DNA of 64,000 nt from Caulobacteraceae bacterium (GTDB lineage Bacteria > Pseudomonadota > Alphaproteobacteria > Caulobacterales > Caulobacteraceae). Position numbers and translations under genes: made by a program. Location of the stretch: NCBI GenBank assembly GCA_027487945.1, contig JAIYCQ010000042.1, positions 124,001 through 188,000 on the forward strand, in the 5' to 3' direction. Below, one piece after another: positions 59,745-64,000 of the stretch (positions are counted from its first letter, which is position 1; each line of letters begins with the position of its first letter). The notes under the pieces are model-generated. The model did not search any database and had not been told where the DNA came from. It saw only the letters and a list, made by a program, of their open reading frames with translations.

Positions 59745-61400
59745 TCAGTTCGGCCAGTAGATGTACTCGTCACCCTTGCGGAAGGTGTCGGCCCGGGTCT
59801 TGTCGACCGGGGTCGCCGCCTCGATCGTGTAGGGATAGAGCGGCTTGCGAGCGTCGGCCTGATGCTTGTCGAGCAGCGCCCGCAGGCTGGCCACCCGGTC
59901 GGGCATTGAGGCGGCGAGGTTGGTCTTCTCGGTCGGATCGGTCGCCAGGTTGTAGAGCCAGACCTTCTTCGGGCGCTCGCTGACCTGCAGCTTCCAGTCG
60001 CCGATGCGGACCGCGCGATAGTAGCCGCTCTGCCAGAAGATCGGTCGTTCGGCGAGAGCCGGGACCTTGCCCGTCGCCACCTGAAGCAGGTCGACGCCGT
60101 CGATGGCGACGCCGGCCGGCAGGGGCGCCCCGACGGCGGCGGCGAGGGTCGGCAGCACGTCGATGTGGGTGGCGGGCGAGGGGATCCGCTGGCCGGACGC
60201 GATCTGGCTCGGCCAGCTGACGAACATCGGCACCCGGATGCCGCCTTCGAACAGCGTCATTTTCCAGCCGCGGAAGGGCTTGTTGACGTCGGGCAGCCCG
60301 ATGTAGCCGGCGCCGCCGTTGTCGCTGGAGAAGACGATGATCGTGTTGTCGGCGAGGCCCTCGGCCTCGAGCTTGTCGATGATCCGGCCGACGCTGCGGT
60401 CCAGCGCCCGCACCATGGCGGCGTAGACGCGGAGCCGATGGGGCTGGATGTCGCCCACCGCTTCATAGTCTTCCTTCGTCGCCTGCAGGGGCGTGTGGAC
60501 GCCCCAGTGGGCGAGGTAGAGGAAGAAGGGCCGGTTGCGGTTGGCTTCGATGACCTTCAGCGACTCGTCCGTCCACCAGTCGGTCAGGTAGCCGCCCGGC
60601 GCGAAGGGTTCGCCTTCATTGTAGGAGGCCGCGAACTGCATGCGGGCCCAGAGGAACTTGTCGATCGGATCGAAGTCCAGACGCGCCTCGACGCCGCGCG
60701 GATCGCCGGCGGGCAGGTGGAGGCCGTTGGCCATCAGCAGGCTCTCGTCGAAGCCCTGGGCGTTGGCGCCGAACTCCTTGCCGGATCCGAGGTGCCACTT
60801 GCCGATGTGGACGGTGTGATAGCCGCGGCCCTTGAGCATCTCGGCCAGGGTGATCTCCGACCCGGGCAGGCCCTGCTCGTTGAAATCCGGGGCGGAGGAG
60901 TCGCGGTCCTTGAGCAGCAGGGTCGGCGGAAGCTCGGACCCCTGCTCGTCGGCGAACATGGTCACCATGCGGCTCATGCCGTTGGGCGTCGGCGTGAACT
61001 CGAAGCCCGTCCGCGTCGGATAGCGACCGGTCATCAGCATGGCGCGCGAGGGGGCGCAGGTCGCTGTCCCGGAATAGGCCTGGGTGAACACCGCGCCGCG
61101 ACCGGCCAGCCGGTCGATGTTGGGCGTCTTCACCCGCCCGCCGGCCACGCCGCCGCCGAAGGTCGAGATGTCGTTGTAGCCGAGGTCGTCGGCCAGGATG
61201 AAGATGATGTTGGGCGGTCGTTCGCCGGTCGCCGGGGTCTTCGGTCCCTGCCGCCATTCGACAGGCCGCGGTGGCGCGACCTCCATGCGACCGGCGCGGG
61301 TCGCGGCGAACAGCACGATCGCCTTGCGATTCAGAAAGGCGACCGAGCCGCCGATCAGGATCAGGAGCAGAAGCCCGACAAGGATCTTCTTGAGCATCAT
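59745..61400 (-). CDS. Type I sulfatase, membrane-anchored
   Basis: 551-aa sulfatase. An N-terminal helix (about 4-22) anchors or exports it. The metal motif IIFILADDLGYND (Asp71-Asp72) is followed by CAPSR (Cys115), the C-x-P-S-R site where cysteine is converted to formylglycine by a maturation enzyme not seen here. HIGKWHLG and SSDNGG complete the active site. The substrate, a sulfate ester of a polysaccharide, steroid or phenol, is unknown. It is the last gene of a leftward group under the TetR-type regulator. Confidence 0.9.
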   Translation of the reverse strand: MMLKKILVGLLLLILIGGSVAFLNRKAIVLFAATRAGRMEVAPPRPVEWRQGPKTPATGERPPNIIFILADDLGYNDISTFGGGVAGGRVKTPNIDRLAGRGAVFTQAYSGTATCAPSRAMLMTGRYPTRTGFEFTPTPNGMSRMVTMFADEQGSELPPTLLLKDRDSSAPDFNEQGLPGSEITLAEMLKGRGYHTVHIGKWHLGSGKEFGANAQGFDESLLMANGLHLPAGDPRGVEARLDFDPIDKFLWARMQFAASYNEGEPFAPGGYLTDWWTDESLKVIEANRNRPFFLYLAHWGVHTPLQATKEDYEAVGDIQPHRLRVYAAMVRALDRSVGRIIDKLEAEGLADNTIIVFSSDNGGAGYIGLPDVNKPFRGWKMTLFEGGIRVPMFVSWPSQIASGQRIPSPATHIDVLPTLAAAVGAPLPAGVAIDGVDLLQVATGKVPALAERPIFWQSGYYRAVRIGDWKLQVSERPKKVWLYNLATDPTEKTNLAASMPDRVASLRALLDKHQADARKPLYPYTIEAATPVDKTRADTFRKGDEYIYWPN

Positions 61401-61480
61401 CTTCCCCCGTGCGCGCGGCTCTTTCGCTGTCCGCGCTCTGGCCGATTATATTGGCACTTTGAATGCCGATATCGTCGTCG

Positions 61481-61933
61481 TCAAGCCGTCGGGCGGTCTC
61501 CCGGACGCAGCGACAGGCCCAGGAAGAGCAGGCCCAGCACCACGAAAACGACGCTGGCGTAGTGCTCCGGCGGATGGTGATCGCTGTGGGCGCCTTTCCA
61601 GAACCAGGCCGTCCAGGCGCCCAGGGCCTGCTGCAGAACGAGCAGGAGCAGCAGCAGCGGGACGAGGCTCCGGTAGCGCAGCGCGATGATCACCAGAAGC
61701 AGGCCGAACGGGATCTGCAGCGCTCCATACCAGGCAAAGATCGCGATGATGGTCGGGCCGGTGAAGGTGAGGTCGACGCCGGCGATCACACCCGCGCCGC
61801 CGTCGGGCAAGGCGTAGTGGATCAGGCCGGGCACGATGGTCAGCACCGCCGACAGCATCAGGAACCAGACCGACAGGGGCGAGCCGCGATAGGCGGCGTT
61901 TGTGCTCGGCGGAAGCAGGGACCGGAGATCCAT
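61481..61933 (-). CDS. Hypothetical four-helix membrane protein
   Basis: 150-aa protein with predicted helices at about 20-40, 57-80, 85-108 and 125-143, and the acidic/His segment WKGAHSDHHPPEHYA between helices 3 and 4. No family recognised. The ATG lies only 4 bp after the stop of the preceding gene, so the two are read together; the sulfatase follows after 80 bp. Confidence 0.6.
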   Translation of the reverse strand: MDLRSLLPPSTNAAYRGSPLSVWFLMLSAVLTIVPGLIHYALPDGGAGVIAGVDLTFTGPTIIAIFAWYGALQIPFGLLLVIIALRYRSLVPLLLLLLVLQQALGAWTAWFWKGAHSDHHPPEHYASVVFVVLGLLFLGLSLRPGDRPTA

Positions 61934-61937
61934 CGAC

Positions 61938-62579
61938 TCAGCTCCCCTTCGCCAGCAACAGCGCGACCTGCGTCAGGGCGGCTGCGAGCGCGAGCGCGAG
62001 CGCGACCCAGACCTTCGGGCTCGCCAGCAGCAGGATCATCGGCCGGGTCGGGAAGTTGAAGGTCTGCGGCATGGCCGCGTACTTGAAGTCGTGGGCGCCG
62101 CTGAAACGCGGGTCGCAGACCAGGATCGCCAGGTCGCGGCGGCTGCGATAGCGCATGTAGCCGATAAACGACCACTCCGGGCTGTCATCCATGCCCCAGG
62201 TGTCGAAGAATCCGCCGATCTTGCGGGCCGCCAGGGCCGGGTGGCCGCCGCGGGCGAACAGGGCCGGCATGAACATCCTGGTATAGCCGGCCATGACCTC
62301 GCGGGGCGGCCGGGGCTGGCCGGTCACCGGATCGGGAACGTCGTGCGACGCCATGCGGACGACGTTCAGCATGAAGAACTCGCGGCCGTCATCGGCGGTG
62401 AGAAACTGGCGCATCGTCTCCAGTTCGTTGCGCCCGTTGTCGCCGGCGTCCGTCTCCGCCAGCCGGCCCATGAAGGCGTCGACCTCCGCCGGTCGCAGCG
62501 GGCCCCGCCAGTTGACGTACCAGCCGAGGAACAGGACGTAGGCCGCCAGGGCGACAATCCAGACCACGAAGGTTTCCAT
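61938..62579 (-). CDS. Membrane protein with DUF1330-like domain
   Basis: 213-aa protein with a helix at 4-22 and a second at about 183-207. Between them is a soluble domain with FFMLNVVRMA, RKIGGFFDTW, SFIGYMRYRSRRDLAILVCDPRFSG and HDFKYAAMPQTFNFP, a pattern resembling the small dimeric ferredoxin-like DUF1330 fold. Such a domain tethered by two helices is unusual. ATG 62579 begins right after an operator-like palindrome. Regulated probably by the TetR-type gene upstream. Confidence 0.6.
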   Translation of the reverse strand: METFVVWIVALAAYVLFLGWYVNWRGPLRPAEVDAFMGRLAETDAGDNGRNELETMRQFLTADDGREFFMLNVVRMASHDVPDPVTGQPRPPREVMAGYTRMFMPALFARGGHPALAARKIGGFFDTWGMDDSPEWSFIGYMRYRSRRDLAILVCDPRFSGAHDFKYAAMPQTFNFPTRPMILLLASPKVWVALALALAAALTQVALLLAKGS

Positions 62580-62588
62580 GCGTTCCGC

Positions 62589-62623
62589 CCCATGTAATGA
62601 CAGTTGCCATGTCGTTACATGGG
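62589..62623. promoter_or_regulatory. Palindromic operator for TetR-type regulator
   Basis: CCCATGTAATGAC (62589-62601) and GTCGTTACATGGG (62611-62623) are inverted 13-bp arms with a single mismatch, separated by 9 bp. It lies between the TetR stop and the ATG of the DUF1330-like gene (10 bp away), in a rare AT-richer spot. Position and shape fit binding by a TetR dimer or pair of dimers. Confidence 0.75.
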
Positions 62624-62657
62624 CCGCGAGGCTTGGCAAGCGGGCGGGCGTCCGCCG

Positions 62658-63272
62658 TCAGGCCGAGGCGATCAGGGCGGTGAGGGTGTCGGTCACGACG
62701 CGGCGGGCCCGCTCGACGCTGAGCTTCTGGGTCCGGCGCAGGCGCAGCCAGCCGTCCACAGAGGCCGTCAGGTCGGCGGCCTCGATCACCGGTTCGACCT
62801 CGGGCAGATGAGCCGCCAGCTGGGTGCGCAGCAGCCGGGCGAACTGGGCCCGATGGCGCTTGATGGTCGGCGAGTTATGCATCCGCAGGTCGCCGGACAG
62901 GTAGTACATGGTGATCAGTTCAAAGGTGGCCGCGCGCTCGGCCGCCAGCGCCGCGATGCGGTCGGGCAGTGCGCTTTGCGCCGGGGCGGAGGACAGCCCG
63001 GCCTCCACGTGAACGCGCACGCGGGCGTTCATCTCGTCGTAGAGGGTCTCCATGTCCTGGAAGTGCCGGAAGACGGTGCGGTGGCCGACGGCGGCGTACT
63101 GGGCGACCTCCTCGGCGGTCGGGCTGAGGTTGCCGGCGCGGACCAGGTCCAGGATGGCGGCGACGATCCGCTCACGGGTCCGGGCGGCGCGCTCGGTGCG
63201 GCCGTCGACTGTGTCGGGCCCGGCCTTGCCGCGACCGGACCGGGCGGGAAGGGGACCGGGCTCGCTCATCAT
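62658..63272 (-). CDS. TetR family transcriptional regulator
   Basis: 204-aa regulator. The N-terminal HTH (about 28-72) has RERIVAAILDLVRAGNLSPTAEEVAQYAAVGHRTVFRHFQDMETLYDEM-type sequence, with the recognition helix around VGHRTVFRHF. The C-terminal domain (about 80-200) binds an unknown ligand. ATG 63272 or 63269 follows AAGGAC. The palindrome at 62589 lies downstream of the gene, so it probably controls the operon to its left rather than itself. Confidence 0.87.
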   Translation of the reverse strand: MMSEPGPLPARSGRGKAGPDTVDGRTERAARTRERIVAAILDLVRAGNLSPTAEEVAQYAAVGHRTVFRHFQDMETLYDEMNARVRVHVEAGLSSAPAQSALPDRIAALAAERAATFELITMYYLSGDLRMHNSPTIKRHRAQFARLLRTQLAAHLPEVEPVIEAADLTASVDGWLRLRRTQKLSVERARRVVTDTLTALIASA

Positions 63273-63318
63273 CGGGTCCTTACGGAGGGGGCGGGTCCCT
63301 GACAAGCGCCGCCGGGGG

Positions 63319-64000
63319 TCAGGCGAGCCAGGGCGTGCACCCTGCCTCGTCGAGGATCGCCGCGAGCGCGGCGTTGCCCTTCACGGCGGCGAAGCGGGTC
63401 CGCAGGGCGGCCAGCGAGCGGGCGTGGTACTTCTGCGGCGGCTGACTGTAGGCGCCGCCGGGCAGGTCGACGGTGAATTCCGTCGCGCCGGCCTCAAGCG
63501 CCCGGGCGTTGGCGTCGGTCCAGGGCAGGAAGTAGCGGCCGATGTAGGCCAGCACCGGCTTCAGCGTCGGGGCCAGCGCCTCCCAGGTCTCGAAGGGGCC
63601 GTCGTCGCGGGGCTCCATCATCCGGTGGCACCAGTCGAGCACCGACGGTCCCCGGGCGCGCATGCCGGCGCCGCAGGTCGGGTCCACCGAGCATTCGTAC
63701 ATCTGCCCGCCGAGGCCGAAGTCTGCGAAGGCCGGACGGCCGCCGAACAGGTACTTCCGGCCCTGCAGGTGCGCCTCGAGCAGGTCCAGGAGCTCGAAGT
63801 AGTAGCGGCTGATGAGCGGCGCATTGGCCGGGCTGGAGCCGACGAAATGGCCGCGCGTGCTCATCCGCTGCAGGATCATCGCCGCCCACTGGGCGACCTC
63901 GGCCTCGTCGCCTTGCGGCTGGGCCAGCCGTGCGAGGGTCTGGGCGCTGGCCAGCTGGTCGACCTGGGCGAACCAGCGGTGGTGGAACATCAGCTTGTTG
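63319..64000 (-). CDS. Glutathione S-transferase-like protein (5' end outside window)
   Basis: The visible part, 227 codons, includes the C-terminal end. FGGRPAFADFGLGGQMYE fits the N-capping region of a GST C-terminal domain; the thioredoxin-like part would lie beyond the window edge. The reading frame is open to position 64000 (NKLMFHH), so ATG 63990 is not necessarily the start. It is on the same strand as the TetR gene, 46 bp upstream of it. Confidence 0.7.
   Translation of the reverse strand, partial: NKLMFHHRWFAQVDQLASAQTLARLAQPQGDEAEVAQWAAMILQRMSTRGHFVGSSPANAPLISRYYFELLDLLEAHLQGRKYLFGGRPAFADFGLGGQMYECSVDPTCGAGMRARGPSVLDWCHRMMEPRDDGPFETWEALAPTLKPVLAYIGRYFLPWTDANARALEAGATEFTVDLPGGAYSQPPQKYHARSLAALRTRFAAVKGNAALAAILDEAGCTPWLA

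Overview
This 64 kb window is a high-GC, densely coding chromosomal segment from an alphaproteobacterium, most likely of the family Caulobacteraceae (Caulobacter, Phenylobacterium or relatives). The strongest markers are a circularly permuted (two-piece) tmRNA gene whose tag reads ANDNFAEEYAVAA, one residue from the Caulobacter tag as I recall it, a Caulobacter-type SspB beside it, and the housekeeping block ilvN-ilvB-miaA-serB-hflC-hflK-mrp. No rRNA, tRNA, CRISPR array, phage module or intact transposon was seen. All family assignments were made by reading sequence; no database was searched.

Layout. 0-2.3 kb: an operon of a DAPG-hydrolase-like (PhlG family) protein and a berberine-bridge-type flavoprotein, behind a promoter carrying an 11-bp direct repeat. 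2.3-5 kb: small genes (acetyltransferase, YccF membrane protein, AAA ATPase, hypotheticals). 5-8 kb: fumC, then a periplasmic cyclophilin coupled to a RusA-type resolvase. 8-12.4 kb: serine beta-lactamase-fold hydrolase, legumain-like C13 peptidase, thioesterase, sspB and ssrA, all leftward. 12.5-15 kb: ilvBN with a leader peptide and an attenuator. 15-20.3 kb: miaA, serB, hflKC, mrp. 20.3-28 kb: MFS symporter, MFE-type dehydrogenase, a DevBCA-like ABC exporter and an S46 dipeptidyl-peptidase. 28-41.9 kb: mostly single metabolic and envelope genes (EF-hand protein, nucleoside transporter, GST, thioesterase, GNAT, leucine dehydrogenase, DHA2 exporter, transglutaminase, FAD monooxygenase). 42-51 kb: penicillin-acylase homologue, GTP-type PEP carboxykinase, osmoregulated glucan synthase OpgH and an acyltransferase-DUF998 fusion. 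51-64 kb: GSTs, an unusual M20 peptidase, EF-hand lipoprotein, pirin, ribokinase-type kinase, RutE-like reductase, patatin, and a TetR-controlled set (DUF1330-like membrane protein, small membrane protein, sulfatase).

Themes. Protein quality control is concentrated between 10 and 19 kb: tmRNA, its ClpXP adaptor SspB, HflKC and a C13 peptidase. Short inverted repeats with GGGGACA/TGTCCCC ends occur in pairs around 21.8, 44.3 and 46.5 kb and singly at 51.7 kb; they look like a REP-type family. Four convergent gene pairs share one CTAG as both stop codons. The most useful points for follow-up are the ilvBN attenuator, the TetR operator at 62.6 kb, the REP family, the PhlG-like/flavoprotein operon and the M20 protein with replaced metal ligands.
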